Assembly (NCBI RefSeq): GCF_002575655.3
Contig: NC_053040.3
Span: forward strand, 149,607,148-149,671,147
From: Aegilops tauschii subsp. strangulata
Taxonomy: Eukaryota; Streptophyta; Magnoliopsida; Poales; Poaceae
DNA length: 64,000 nucleotides
Direction: 5' to 3'
In this document: positions 21,990-33,769 of the stretch, in pieces
Position numbering within the stretch: the stretch's first letter is position 1
Layout: every line of letters starts with the position of its first letter
Position numbers and translations under genes: made by a program
The notes under the pieces: generated by a model
Seen by the model: the letters and a program-made list of their open reading frames with translations, nothing else
The model's database searches: none
What the model was told of the DNA's origin: nothing

Positions 21990-22200
21990 GATCTGACAGG
22001 AAAGCAGCAAGAAAAGAAAACAGAAGATTTCTCCATGATACAGCGGTCAATAGGTTCGGTGGGTATATAAACATTTTTTATCTTGGGAGACAAGCAAACG
22101 TAAGGAAAAACGGAGTCCGGAAGGTGTCCCAGGTGGGCACAACCCACCTGGGCGCGCCTGGCAGTGTCTTGTGCCCACGAGGGTACACTTCCTCGAAGTT
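21990..22200 (-). promoter_or_regulatory. Candidate internal promoter before the downstream ORF of E
   Basis: Minus-strand order: a GGCGCGCC/GGTGGGTTGTGCCCACC block (22160-22125), a TTTATATACC TATA-like string near 22070, a pyrimidine-rich stretch ending in CAG at about 21990 that resembles a splice acceptor, then the ATG at 21982. The LTR of E has the same sequence of GC block then TATA-like string (46202-46100). Function is inferred. Confidence 0.35.
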
Positions 22201-22210
22201 TCTTATTTTC

Positions 22211-23493
22211 CTAATTTTCTAAATATTCCAAAACTGACAAAAATTGTTTTTGCAGATTTTTCGGAGTCCGTTTACTTACCGTATCACGTACCTCCTTATT
22301 TTCACGATTCTGGAGTGTTCCGGAAGGACTCTTTATGTGTTCTTCCGGTGTCAGAGTTTGGATAATATTACTTTCAACATTAATGGGCGTACCTGAGATA
22401 TAATGTTTTATTCGTTGCCCGTTTACAACCTTAGGGTTAGTGCCTTCGGCATTATTTATTTTGATAGCTCCAGACTGATAAACCTCCTCGATGACATAGG
22501 GGCCTTCCCACTTAGAGAGGAGTTTTCTTGCAAAGAACCTAAAACAAGAGTTGTACAAAAGAACATATTCTCCGACTTTTAACTCATGCTTTTGGATTCT
22601 TTTATCGTGCTATCTTTTAACCTTTTCTTTAAACAACTTGGCATTTTCATAAGCTTGGGTTCTCCATTCATCTAATGAGCTAATATCAAATAACCTCTTT
22701 TCACCGGAAATTTTGAAATAGTAGTTGAGCTCTTTGATTTCCCAAAATGCTTTATGTTCTAACTCAAGAGGCAAATGACAAGCTTTTCCATAAACCATTT
22801 TATAAGGAGACATACCCATAGGATTTTTATATGCTGCTCTATAAGCCCAAAGTGCATCATCTAATTTCTTAGACCAATTCTTCCGGGACCTATTGACAGT
22901 CTTTTGTAAAATCAACTTTATTTCTCTATTGCTAAGTTCAACTTGACCACTAGACCGAGGATGATAAGGGGATGCAATTCTATGGTTAACATCATACTTG
23001 GCAAGCATTTTACGGAAAGCACCATGAATAAAGTGTGAACCACCATAAGTCATTAAATATCTAGGGACTCCAAACCTTGGGAAAATAACTTCCTTAAGCA
23101 TTTTAATAGAGGTGTTGTGATCAGCACTACTGGTTGGAATAGCTTCAACCCATTTAGTAACATAATCAACAGCAACCAAAATATGTGTATACCCATTAGA
23201 GGAAGGAAAAGGTCCCATGTAATCAAATCCCCAAACATCAAATGGTTCAACAGCAAGTGAATAATTCATAGGCATTTCTTGACGCTTACCGATATTACCT
23301 ATTCTTTGGCATTCATCACATGATAAGACGAACTTACAGGCATCCTTGAAAAGAGTAGGCCAATAAAATCCAGATTGCAATACCTTGTGAGCAGTTCTAT
23401 CTCCAGCATGATGCCCTCCATAAGCTTTAGAGTGACATTTCCGTAGGATTGGTCCTTGTTCATGCTCAGGTACACAACGTCTAATAATACCAT
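22211..23493 (-). pseudogene. Element E: integrase
   Basis: Zinc-binding His/Cys region (AYGGHH ... CDECQR) then the core: first Asp in WGFDYMGPF, the second position in LMTYGGSHF where Asp is expected but Tyr is read, and Glu in GQVELSNRE. The second catalytic residue is therefore lost. Later residues (LWAYRAAYKNPMGMSPY, VYGKACHLP) are typical of Gypsy integrases. The C-terminal piece, 22211-22558, has KWEGPYVIEEVY and continues to a stop in a shifted frame. The domain inserts cDNA into the genome; this copy cannot be active. Confidence 0.85.
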
Positions 23494-23538
23494 CTACTCC
23501 TTCTTTATAAAGATGTGGATCATCCCAAAAGTAATGTC

Positions 23539-24255
23539 TTAAATCAAGAAGAAATTTTTGTTTTGTTGGTACGTAAAGCTAGGTGGTAAATATTTAGCAA
23601 CAATGTAATTAGCATAGTCAGCATACCAAGGAGTGTTATTACAAACATTTATTGCAGCTAACTGCTCATTAGGAAAACTATCATCAATAGGTAGTGGGTC
23701 ATCAAGCACATTTTCAAGCCTAGACAAGTTATCAGCTACGGGGTTCTCAACCCCTTTTCTATCAGTGATATGTAAATCAAATTCTTGTAGCAAGAGAACC
23801 CATCGAATAAGTCTAGGTTTAGCATCTGTCTTTTCCATAAGATATTTAATAGCAGCATGATCGGTGTGAACAATTACTTTTGAATCAACAGTATAAGATC
23901 TAAATTTATCACAAGCAAACACCACCGCTAGGAATTCTTTTTCCGTAGTTGCATAATTTCTTTGAGCACTGTCTAGAGTTTTACTAGCATAATGAATAAC
24001 ATTCAGTTTCTTATCAACTCTTTGTCCTAGAACAGCACCAACAACATAATCACTAGCATCACACATAATTTCAAAAGGCAAGTTCCAATAAGGTGGTTGA
24101 ACAATAGGTGCAGAAAGTAAGGCTTTCTTGAGTGTTTCGAAGGCTTCTAAACAATCATCATCAAAAACAAAAGGAACATCCTTTTGCAAAAAGATTCGTA
24201 AGAGGCCTAGAAATTTTAGAGAAGTCTTTGATAAATCTCCTATAGAAACCAGCAT
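23539..24255 (-). pseudogene. Element E: RNase H domain
   Basis: Shows the Gypsy RNase H pattern: [39 protein letters not shown] and ADNLSRLEN. It overlaps the end of the RT piece in another frame, so a frameshift near 24200 separates them. A stop at 23539 separates it from integrase. Confidence 0.85.
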
Positions 24256-25456
24256 GACCTAGGAAACTATGAATACCTTTGATATCTTTAGGACATGGCA
24301 TTTTCTCAATTGCATCAACCTTAGCTTTGTCCACTTCAATACCTCTTTTAGAAATTTTATGACCCAAGACAATGCCTTCATTATCCATAAAGTTAAACTT
24401 CTCCCAATTCAAGACAAGATTTGTTTGCTCGCATCTCTGCAAAACTCGATCAAGATTGCTTAAACAATCATCAAAAGACCTCCCATAAACAGAGAAGTCA
24501 TCCATGAAAACCTCAACAATATTTTCACTAAAATCAGAGAATATAGCAGTCATACATCTTTGAAAGGTAGCAGGTGCATTGCATAAACCAAAAGGCATTC
24601 TTCTATAAGCATAAGTTCCAAAGGGACAAGTAAAAGTGGTCTTTTCTTGATCAGGTTGAGAAACAGGTATTTGTGAAAAACCAGAATATCCATCAAGGAA
24701 GCAAAAGTGTGTGTGCTTAGATAATCTTTCTAGCATTTGATCAATAAAAGGTAAAGGGTAATGATCTTTTATAGTTGCTTTGTTTAATTTTCTAAAATCA
24801 ATTACCATTCAGTAGCCTGTAACAATTCTTTGTGGAATAAGTTCATTCTTATCATTAGGAACTACATTAATACCTCCTGTCTTAGGGACACAACGAACAT
24901 GACTTACCCATCTACTATCAGCTATAGGATAGATTATACCTGCTTCCAAAAGTTTTATGATTTCCATTCTTACCACTTCCTTCATTTTTAGATTTAACCG
25001 ACGTTGGTGATCAACAACGGGTTTAGCATCAGGTTCCATATTAATCTTGTGCTGACATAGAGTGGGACTAATGCCCTTTAAATCATCAAGAGTATATCCA
25101 ATAGCAGCTCGGTGCTTCCTTAGAACTTCCAATAATCTTTCTTCTTCATGTTCTGAAAGATTAGCACTAATAATAACAGGATATATCTTCTTTTCATCAA
25201 GATAAGCATTTATCAAAGTGTCTGGCAGTTGTTTTAATTCAAACACAGGATCACCTTTAGGTGGAGGAGGACCTCCTAGAGTTTCAATAGGCAAATTATG
25301 TTTAAGCAGAGGACGTTGTTCAAAGAAAATCTTATCTATTTCATTTCTCTCATGCATATGTAAATGATTTTCATGGTCTAGCAAATATTGTTCTAAAGGG
25401 TCAGTAGGAGGCACAACAATAGAAGCAAGACCAATTATTTCATCCTTACTAGGCAA
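24161..25456 (-). pseudogene. Element E: reverse transcriptase
   Basis: Two open pieces in the same frame (24809-25456 and 24161-24808) split by one in-frame stop just before the core RT. The first has the RT entry region (KEVVRMEIIKLLEAGIIYPI, VRCVPKTGGI). The second has VIDFRKLNKATIKDHYPLP, FLDGYSGFSQI, the catalytic VFMDDFSVYG with intact Asp pair, and [16 protein letters not shown]. The usual length of the domain is covered. The stop and the following frameshift make it non-functional. Confidence 0.88.
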
Positions 25457-26583
25457 TTATTTTTCATGAAGCTTTCTACTAAACTTGGAAAATTAAACTC
25501 ATGAGACTCATCACCAAAGCTAACACCGATAGTTTGTTTCTCACAATCTATTTTAGCATTAACGGTGTTCAAGAAAGGTCTACCAAAGATAATGGGACAG
25601 AAGTCATCTTGTGGGGAACCAAGAACAAGAAAATCAGTAGGGTATTTTATTTTCCCACACAAGACATCAACATCTCTAACAATCCCAATTGGTGATATAG
25701 TGTCTCTATTAGCAAGTTTAATAGTAACATCTATGTCTTCTATCTCTGGGGGTGCTATGTCATTCATAATTTCTTGACATAAGGTGTAAGGAATAGCACT
25801 TACGCTAGCACCTATGTCACATAAACCATGATAACATTGACCTCCTATTTTAACTGAGACAACAGGAATGCCAAAAATCGGTCTATGATTATCCTTTTTA
25901 TCAGGTTTGGCAATTCTAGCAGCTTCTTCACAGAAGTAAATAACATGCCCATCTACATTTTCTTCCAGGAGATCCTTAATCATAGCAACACTAGGTTCTA
26001 CTTTGATTTGTTCATCAGGTTTAGGTGTTCTAATATAGCTTTTGTTAACCACAGTTGAAACTTTAGCATGTTCCTTTATCCTAACAGGGAAAGGTGGTTT
26101 CTCAATATAAGCAGTAGGAACAACTGGATCAACATTATAAAGTATAGTTTCTTCTTTAGCTAGTACCGGTTCTTTAATTTCTTCTTTAATAGGTGGGTGA
26201 TATTTAAACCACTTCTCTTTAGGGAGATCAACATGAATAGCAAATGATTCACAAAAGGAGGCTACTATCTCAGTGTCAAGTTCATATTTAGTGCTAAACT
26301 TTTGAAAAGCATCGGTATTCATAAAAGATTTAACACAATCATACTTAAGCTTAATACCTAACTCTTTACCTTCTTCGAGTTCCCAATCTTCAGAGTTGCG
26401 TTTAATTCTTTCCAAAAGATCCCACCAGAATTCAATAGTCTCCTTCATAAAAGAACTAGTATAAGAACTACCAAGCATGGATTGATCATCACGAGAAAGC
26501 CGAGCATAAAAGAACTGGATAATAATTTCTCTTGAGAGATCATGATTGGGCATGAATATAACATTGACTTCAGCCTCCCCCAA
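25435..26583 (-). pseudogene. Element E: C-terminal gag and aspartic protease
   Basis: A 382-residue open piece. The N-terminal third continues gag after a frameshift. A charged Glu/Lys/Pro linker follows, then a protease domain with active-site string LCDIGASVSAIP (Asp-Ile-Gly form in place of DTG) and later FGRPFLNT. No CCHC zinc knuckle is seen. It overlaps RT by some 20 bases in another frame. Confidence 0.8.
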
Positions 26584-27041
26584 GCTAGAGAGATACTTTC
26601 TCCTTCACGAGGCCAAAAATTATATATGTAATTCCGATCACGATGAACTACATGCATAGGAAATTTTTTTTGGTGGAACTCCAATTTCAACCGATTCCAA
26701 TTCCAAGATCCAATATCATCGCATAGCCTATACCATGCCAATGCTTTTCCCTTCAAAGATAAAGGGAAAACCTTTTTCATAAATTCATCTCCGGGTAAAC
26801 CTGCAAGCTTAAACAATCCACAAATTTGTTCCACATACATCAAGTGCATATCAGGATGTTCGGTTCCATCTCCTGCATAAGGATTAGCTAGCAGTTGTTC
26901 TATCATACCTGAAGGAATTTCATATTCAATATTTTCAGTAGGTGAAGTAGGTTGAGGGGCAGCTAATTGTGGTTCCAGTCGAGGTGAAGTTACCCCGAAC
27001 AAACCCCTCAAAGGATTGTTCTCCATAGTAACAAGTGACAA
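26445..27041 (-). pseudogene. Element E: N-terminal gag
   Basis: Starts MENNPLRGLFG after the primer-binding site. It has the retrotransposon gag core: KVFPLSLKGKALAWYR and a following Leu-rich helix region. The frame is lost near 26500, where the next piece takes over. The two frames overlap by 139 bases. Confidence 0.8.
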
Positions 27042-27103
27042 TAAATTTCAGCACACTATATAAATGTTTCCTTACAAACTTCCACTTACCAAAGGCGCTT
27101 CAC

Positions 27104-27121
27104 TCCCCGGCAACGGCGCCA
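27104..27121 (-). other. Primer-binding site of E
   Basis: Minus strand TGGCGCCGTTGCCGGGGA, 11 bases inside the LTR end at 27133. This is a tRNA-Asp type site common in Athila-type Gypsy elements. It fixes the element orientation. Confidence 0.85.
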
Positions 27122-27132
27122 GAAAATAGCCT

Positions 27133-27902
27133 TGATGATCCACAAGTATAGGGGATCAATTTTAGCTCTTTTTGATAAGTAAGAGTGTCGAACCCAACGA
27201 GGAGCAGAAGGAAATGACAAGTGGTTTTCAGTAAGGTAATGTCTGCAAGTGCTGAAATTGTAAGTAAGAGAGTAGTTTGATGCCAAGATAATTTTGTAAC
27301 GAGCAAGTAACGATAATAGTAGGAAAAGTTCAGCAAGGTAGCCCAATACTTTTGAGGTAAAGGACAGGACAAAACGGTCTCTTATAATAAGCAAAGCGTT
27401 CTTGAGGGTACACGGGAATTTCATCTAGTCACTTTCACCATGTTGGTTCGATTTGTGTTTGCTACTTTGATAATTTGATATGTGGGTGGTCCGGTGCTTA
27501 GGTGCTGCTATTACTTGAACAAACCTCCTACTTATTATTAACCCTCCCGCAAGCATCCACAACTACGAGAAAAGTATTAAGAATAAATTCTAACCGTAGC
27601 ATTAAACTTTTGGATCCAATCGGTCCCTTACGGAATAGCGCATAAACTAGGGTTTAAGGTTCTTTCACTCTCACAACCCATCATATAATTGCTACTCCAA
27701 TATGCATTTCCTTAGGCCCAAATATGGTGAAGTGTCATGTAGTCGACGTTCATATGACACCACTTAGGGAATAACAACATACATACTACTAAAATATCGA
27801 ACACATATCGAGTGCACATGATTACTTGCAACATGATTTCTCCCGTGACCTCAAGAACCAAAGTAACTACTCACAAATTATAATCATGCTCAAGATCAGA
27901 GG
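27133..27902 (-). mobile_element. 5' LTR of E, inner part
   Basis: Minus-strand LTR end (ACTTGTGGATCATCA at 27133). It is cut at 27902 by element T and resumes at 45726. The last five bases, AGAGG (27898-27902), are duplicated at 45721-45725. Confidence 0.88.
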
Positions 27903-28428
27903 TGTCGTGGTTTTGTCATGGAAGATGTCCTAGAGAAAGGACTTAGTCATGGAGCCATCGCTACGGGTTAGCTTGAAGGGGTTAAAGCGGACAAGGGACG
28001 CAAGAGAGTTTTATACTAGTTCGGCCCCTTACGATGAAGGTAAAAGCCTACGTCTAGTTGTGATGGAATTGATGGGATTTCGATGACCAGGGAGCGAATA
28101 CACTTTGCCTGAGTCTCGAGTTGTTGTCTGTTGTCCTTGAACCGCCGCCGGGTCGTCCCCTTATATACATGGGTTGACGCCCGTCGGTTTACAGACTCCG
28201 AGGCCGGCTCATAATCGTGTCCGGCTCGGTCTCTGCTACACATATCTTACAACACAAGTTTACATCTCAATGCCAGTTTGTGTCTACATGCCTTAAACCG
28301 GCTTTGGGCCCTGGGCCTTCATGAAGCGTCATCGTCTGCCTTCATGGGCTTCCGATACAGATGAACTACTTATGAAGTTAACCCGGCCCCTCCTGGCCGG
28401 TTTACGCCCAGTGGTAATATCCCCAACA
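27903..28428 (-). mobile_element. 3' LTR of T
   Basis: Minus strand from TGTTGGGGATATTACC to AACCACGACA. Same length as the partner at 45195-45720. Contains CCCCTTATATACATGG, a TATA-like string in + orientation, at about 28158-28170. Confidence 0.88.
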
Positions 28429-28662
28429 TTAGGCCCCAGATTGATTTGAACTGGTTCATGTCAATCCTCAATACTTGAGAAAATTTCTTCTTCAACATCT
28501 TCACACAATCTTGTAAACCGCCATGACATCATCTTCTAGGATCTTGGTAAACCGCCGTGATGTCACCTGTCATTTAACGAGCCTCCGACAATCGAGGCGA
28601 CAGCATCGCCTCATATCCAAAAACTCGGCTCCTCGATTTTCGCGTCTGTTGTTTATCTCCCT

Positions 28663-28670
28663 TATAAATA
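28663..28670 (+). promoter_or_regulatory. TATA box candidate for the antisense gene of T
   Basis: TATAAATA in the context CCCTTATAAATAGGGCC, on the + strand, followed by a pyrimidine-rich then GC-rich leader. It is about 740 bases before the ATG at 29402 and 150-190 bases before a good splice donor. Inferred from sequence only. Confidence 0.5.
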
Positions 28671-28852
28671 GGGCCAGGGGGTCTTTCCATTTTCCCCCTC
28701 GTGCCTCTTCACTTCATCGTCATCCTCGCGATGCTCGACCCTTCGACCTCGGCCGCCGCCGTCAACCTTCGACTGCTGCACCAACCCTGGCCGCTGCATC
28801 GACCTGAACGTACTAGAGCTCCTCTGCGCGCCGCCGCTGCTCAACAGGCCCC

Positions 28853-29389
28853 GTAAGTCTCCCCTTTATCTTACCATAGATCTGCACTTAGGGTTTCTGT
28901 CGTTCATTAGTGTTCGTCGCCGCCCTTCTTTTCCCTTATTTATATCCATGGGTTAGATCCAAAAACCATATAGGTCTCGTGCGGTAGTAGTTTAAACCAC
29001 ATAGATCTCGCGCTTTAGCAGTTTCAGCACCTGTTTGATATCCAACTCATCTCATCTTGGTGAACCTTCAGTACACTGGAATTTAGGTCATAATATATTT
29101 TGTTTTTCCTACGCACGGTAGATCTGAAATTACCATAGCAAGATGGGAAACTTCTTTCTTCCTTCTCTTACACCCTTTGAATACCAGATTGGCCGGTTTA
29201 ACCTCACAGAAAAAATGATAACCCAGTAGATACCATTAGTCCCTTGTTGAACCGCCAATGCATTACACCGTTCCATTGCCAGACTCCGGTTTACGAATAA
29301 CCAAATCTGATTTACCAATATGCTAGTATCCTCATACCGCTGTATAGTTGTCCACTGTAAATCTTAAACCGGTAATACTCATGTTTCAG
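28853..29389 (+). other. Leader intron candidate of the antisense gene
   Basis: Donor CC|GTAAGT at 28853 and acceptor TTTCAG ending at 29389, 12 bases before the ATG at 29402. The interval is AT-rich relative to the preceding GC-rich leader (28700-28850), as in plant introns. Length 537 bases. Confidence 0.5.
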
Positions 29390-29401
29390 ATTTTCCTTGT
29401 C

Positions 29402-32400
29402 ATGGCTAAAAAAGTCTATGAGTGCAATTGGGCTCCCTCTCGAGTAACCGAGGAGCAATTAAACAACCTTGTTAAAATGGGCGCTTTAGCCAAGAAAGAT
29501 GTAATCCACTAGAGGGTCCCTAGCCCGGAAAATCCTCCTACACCCAAGGATGGAGAGGCAATCGTGTTTGCTGATCATCTCGGACGAGGTTTTAGCCCTC
29601 CCGGTTCAAAAAATTCCGAGATGTGCTAGCCAATTTTCAGTTGCGCCCTCAAGACATCGGTCCCAACTCTGTTACCAACATCTGCCACTTCCAAGTATTC
29701 TGTGAAGTTTATCTGCAAGAGGAACCTACAGTCGAACTGTTTAGGGATTTCTTTCACTTAAACCGTCGCACCGAGTTCTCAGATGGACCCAATACGGAAC
29801 TGGGCGGAATGGCGGTTCAGAAGAGGAAAGAGGTCACCTTCCCCCATCCCAAACTCCACAGTCACCTCAAAGAGTTGAACCAAACTTGGTTTTACTGCAT
29901 GGATACCTCTCCATCTGACGAAAAACCTCTGCCGGGTCACCGCCCTGAACGCCTGAGCAACACACACCCGTTTCCTCAGAGGTTGACAACAAGAGAACGG
30001 GCCAACTGTGCTCCCCAACTATCAAAGCTTAGAGCCTTCATGGCGAACGGTTTGACAGGAGTTGATCTTGCTCGTTGCTGGATAAGCTGGAGCATTCTGC
30101 CCTTAAACCGGCGCCCCAGTTTGATGTGTGAGTACATGGGGAGTTTGAAGGATGCTCAGCGGCACATTGACATTCAGCTTACAGATGACGAAGTCACTGA
30201 GGCTGTAAAGAAAATACTGAACGAACCAGAGGCCGTCTGTGCCCAAACTGGACTACTCCCTTTCTGCACCTTCAATAAACCACCAGTTGTAAGAATCATA
30301 TAATCCTTTGTATCTGAATTTGCTTCTGTCCAAATACTCTCTGAAAGTGCGATTATTTCTCTGACAGGGTGATGATCCGTTCTGGAACAAGAAACCATCA
30401 CAAGACAAACCGGCGAAGCCGCAAGACAAACCGGTCAAGCCAGTTCGTCCAAAGACCAATGTTGTTAAGAAACCTGCCAAAAGAAGGACCACCGCATCCT
30501 TCGATCTACCCGCTGATGACGATGTGCGTAATCCGGAACCAGAGGTAGAACTTGACTCTCTTGGTTCATTTTTCGTACATCTCATTGACAATGATTATTA
30601 TCAGGATGACGCTGAAGGTAGTCACGCTGAGGACGTAGAGGTAACCATTCTTTCCTCCGATTCAGATCCTCTGCCAACACCAAAAATCCGTCAAGCAAAC
30701 CGGAAAGTAAAATTTTCTCACCCTCTTGCTTACTTGGACCCAAACTTTTTTTGAAGATGCAGCAGCACGAAGCTTGCCGTACAACCCAGCACAGCGGCCA
30801 GGTAGTTACCTCCGCCGGTTTACCGAACAGTCCAGTTCGGAAACGCCGATCAGAGGTCTCTTATCCCATTGATACTTCATGCCCAAAAGCAGGTTGTTTT
30901 CGCCAGCCTCTTAACCCGTCTGATTCAAATTATCAGGCTACTTCTCACTCATCCTCTGGCGAGTCTTCGGCCACACAGCTTCCACCCCTCAAAATAGTTC
31001 CTGGGTGAGTTGTGTACATGTCTTTATTCTTGATATGTTATCTTTTCATACTGTACTGATCCTTATGTCTATCTTTTCGCAGCGCCAAGCCAAGACCCAG
31101 CAAGAAAGCTCGGTTGAACAAACCGGTTGATGATAATGTAGCTGCTGAATCGGAAACAACTCCAGATCTAGAAGAAACCGACGTTGACGCCATGCTTCAC
31201 GATCTGCCGCTTCAAGACCATTATTTCCTTGCTAAACAAGTGCAAGTTGATACTACAAGTCATGCAGACCGGCCAGCCAGCCCTGTCCGAACTGGTGACA
31301 AACCGGTCAGTCCAGCTAAGGACACTGATAAACCGCCAACTCCGGCAAGAGCTGCTGATGAAAAAGATGACGATGTTATGATTACTGGCACTGGCCACTC
31401 CACTCCAGGCAACCCTGTAGCTTTGTCAAAGCATACTGCCAAGGATGATCTCTCTGCTATCGGCAAAGGCAAATGGAATGCCAATTTATCAAGCTTCGCC
31501 CACCTCAATGTTCAAGATATTCACTCTGGCTTCTTGAACCGTCTGTATACCAGCCGTGACTATGAAGCTAGTTTGGTAAACTTGATGAAGGAGCGATATG
31601 AGGTAACTACTGTTTTTCTCCTTTGTCTAATTGCAGTTTATCGACTCCTAGTAGCCCCCAAGTGACGGTTTATGATACCAATCTAAACCGGGACTTTTGT
31701 CATAACTTAACTTTGCCTATTTAGCCTCCAGGGACCGGATTACCTTGTTAAGATGAACCGCTTCCTTAAAATTTGCCATACTGCTCTTTCGCCGGTATAG
31801 TCCCCAAGGGCCGGTTTAACTTTATAAAGATGAGCCAGGACTGTAGAAGAATTCCCATATCAACAGCTTTTTGAGAAAACACACATTAGCCCCCAAGTGC
31901 CAAGCTTAATACTTGTATTGTGCTTGGGACTTGTAAAAATTTCTGAGTAAAAGCAAATATGCATTAGCCCCCAAGTACTAAGGGCATAACTTGTTATGTG
32001 CTTGGTACTTCAAATATGTACTGTCAACTCATTATGTATCTATCTCTTTACAGGCGGAGCTGAGCAAGAAGGAACGCCAAACCGCTGATCTGCAAAAGAA
32101 CATCAAAACCCAGCAAGCTGAAGCCTCCAAAGCGAAGGAAGAGTTGACCCGCGCTCTAAGCGCTATGGAGAAAATGAAAGAGGGTTTCAACAAAGAGCGG
32201 GCGGATTGGGAGACTGAAAAAGCCGCTTTGATGGAAAGGGCTTGTCAACTTGCTGAAGAGGCTGATCTTTCACATTATCAGGCGAGTTATGATATCAATA
32301 ACAAGCAGGTTGCTGCACCAGCTCCTGAGGCTCAAGTCCTGATCCCTCCAATCTGTAAGCACACTTATGCCCCTGATATTGAACCGTCCACCCTTATAAG

Positions 32401-32530
32401 CGACGAAGCTGTGTTCCAAGCTTTAACTGGGATCGACTGGACAACTGTTGACTTCCAGCCGCTGGGTAGGGACGAAGAAGATGAACCGGTGCAAGATGAC
32501 CCACAGCCGTCAGGTCAAGCTGCTCAGTGA
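29402..32530 (+). pseudogene. Antisense, four-exon extra gene of element T
   Basis: Exons read by eye: 29402-30288, 30368-31004, 31083-31602 and 32054-32530. All three introns are GT-AG and the phases agree (0, 2, 0). Exon 1 carries a region resembling the plant gypsy-type transposon domain (VYLQEEPTVELFRDFFHLNRR; LTGVDLARCWISWSILPL). Middle exons are Pro, Lys, Asp and Ser rich. Exon 4 has a heptad-like coiled coil (about 60 residues) and an acidic tail ending at TGA 32528-32530. The gene lies opposite to pol, between pol and the 3' LTR, as described for Tat-lineage additional ORFs. Breaks: an in-frame stop near 29510, a frameshift near 29610 in an A run, and another near 30745 in a T run. 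Molecular role unknown. Confidence 0.7.
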
Positions 32531-33220
32531 TCATAACCCGGGGGCCGGTTTAATCTCCCATACTGCAATGTTTATTGAGAAACAATTGTTCCTTTGGGCA
32601 CTGAAACGCCTTGTAATAGGCTAGTTAAAACAATTGGTCTGTTATGCCTTCGTGCATATTTATGTGCAACTGATGCGTGTTAATCCGCCATGCTTGAGAT
32701 ATGATGTTCATAATCCATAGCTATTTATTCCAGTTGTTCCTGCAGATAAAAAGTTTAAAGCGCCCTGGCGGTTTACCACCGGGCGGGTCATGATACCCAA
32801 CTATATATATGACCAAGTTTTATAACCAAGGTTGTAAAAGATAACCAAATATGGAAATATATGATACCTGCGACCTTTAGGCATAGTGTTGGCTGACCAA
32901 CCTTGTAATGAAGGTAATAACCTTAATCCGGAGTAAAAGTATCTCCTGTTATATAATGCCGGTTTACAACAAAACCATTCCGGGTTGTGATAAACACCGG
33001 CTTATTCCATACTGGTGACTATGAGTCAAAACCAGACCAGGCTGATAGTCTCCGGATTATAACTTGGTCATGTACTGACAACTTGTAGTTGACAGCCCAA
33101 CCGGGTTGATAAACACTGGTTTGAAAACATCACAAATCTTAGCAAAGAAAAAGAAACTTAGCAAAAGGCAAATAAAACCGTTGTAGTTGAGGCTTTTCAC
33201 GGGCTGCCAGGCCCCAAATT
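32531..33220. other. Noncoding spacer of T
   Basis: No ORF of note. It holds scattered CCGGTTTA-like strings that also occur elsewhere in T, and a small GC hairpin near 32762-32790. It separates the antisense gene from the 65-bp array. Confidence 0.5.
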
Positions 33221-33597
33221 TGATCAAGAGGTGTTGCTATGGTTCGGGTTCGACCAAGCCCCCAAGTGATGCTGTGGCATTACGCCGATTAAGAGGCGTT
33301 GCTATGGTTCGGGTTCGACCAAGCCCCCAAGTGATGCTGTGGCTTTTCGTCGATCAAGAGGCGTAGCTATGGTTCGGGTTCGACCAAGCTCCCAAGTGAT
33401 GCTGTGGCATTACTCCGATCAAGAGGCATGGCTATGGTTCGGATACGACCAAGCCCCCAAGTGATGCTGTGGCATTACGTCGATCAAGAGGCGTGGCTAT
33501 GGTTCGGATACGACCAAGCCCCCAAGTGATGCTGTGGCATTGCGTCGATCAAGAGGTGTAGCTATGGTTCGGATACGACCAAGCCCCCAAGTGATCT
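33221..33597. repeat. 65-bp tandem array in T, about six copies
   Basis: GCTATGGTTCGG occurs at 33236, 33301, 33366, 33431, 33496 and 33561, an exact 65-base step each time. Each unit contains GACCAAGCYCCCAAGTGAT. Copies differ by few substitutions (GGGTTCGACC versus GGATACGACC). Tandem arrays 3' of pol are known in Tat/Ogre elements and can seed satellites. Confidence 0.92.
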
Positions 33598-33769
33598 GAT
33601 ATCAAGCTTTAAGAAGCTAAATCAAGGGGTAAACCGGACGCCGCTTTGTAAGCTCCATGTAACCACACGTGATGTAAGAAAACAATAGATACCCCGCTTT
33701 AGCTGAGGTTCCGGTTTATTATATTGATCATAATATATACAATGTCATAATATGTACATAAGGAGAGCC

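Noticed and set aside
29779..30591. Minus-strand ORFs opposite the antisense gene as part of pol
   Set aside because: They carry no polyprotein motif; integrase ends near 33775.
31991..32053. Upstream ATG extension of the last exon of the antisense gene
   Set aside because: The stretch before 32054 ends in a typical splice acceptor (CTTTACAG) and is intron-like; exon phase fits without it.
33221..33597. CRISPR-like array
   Set aside because: Units are contiguous 65-base repeats without variable spacers, inside a plant retrotransposon.
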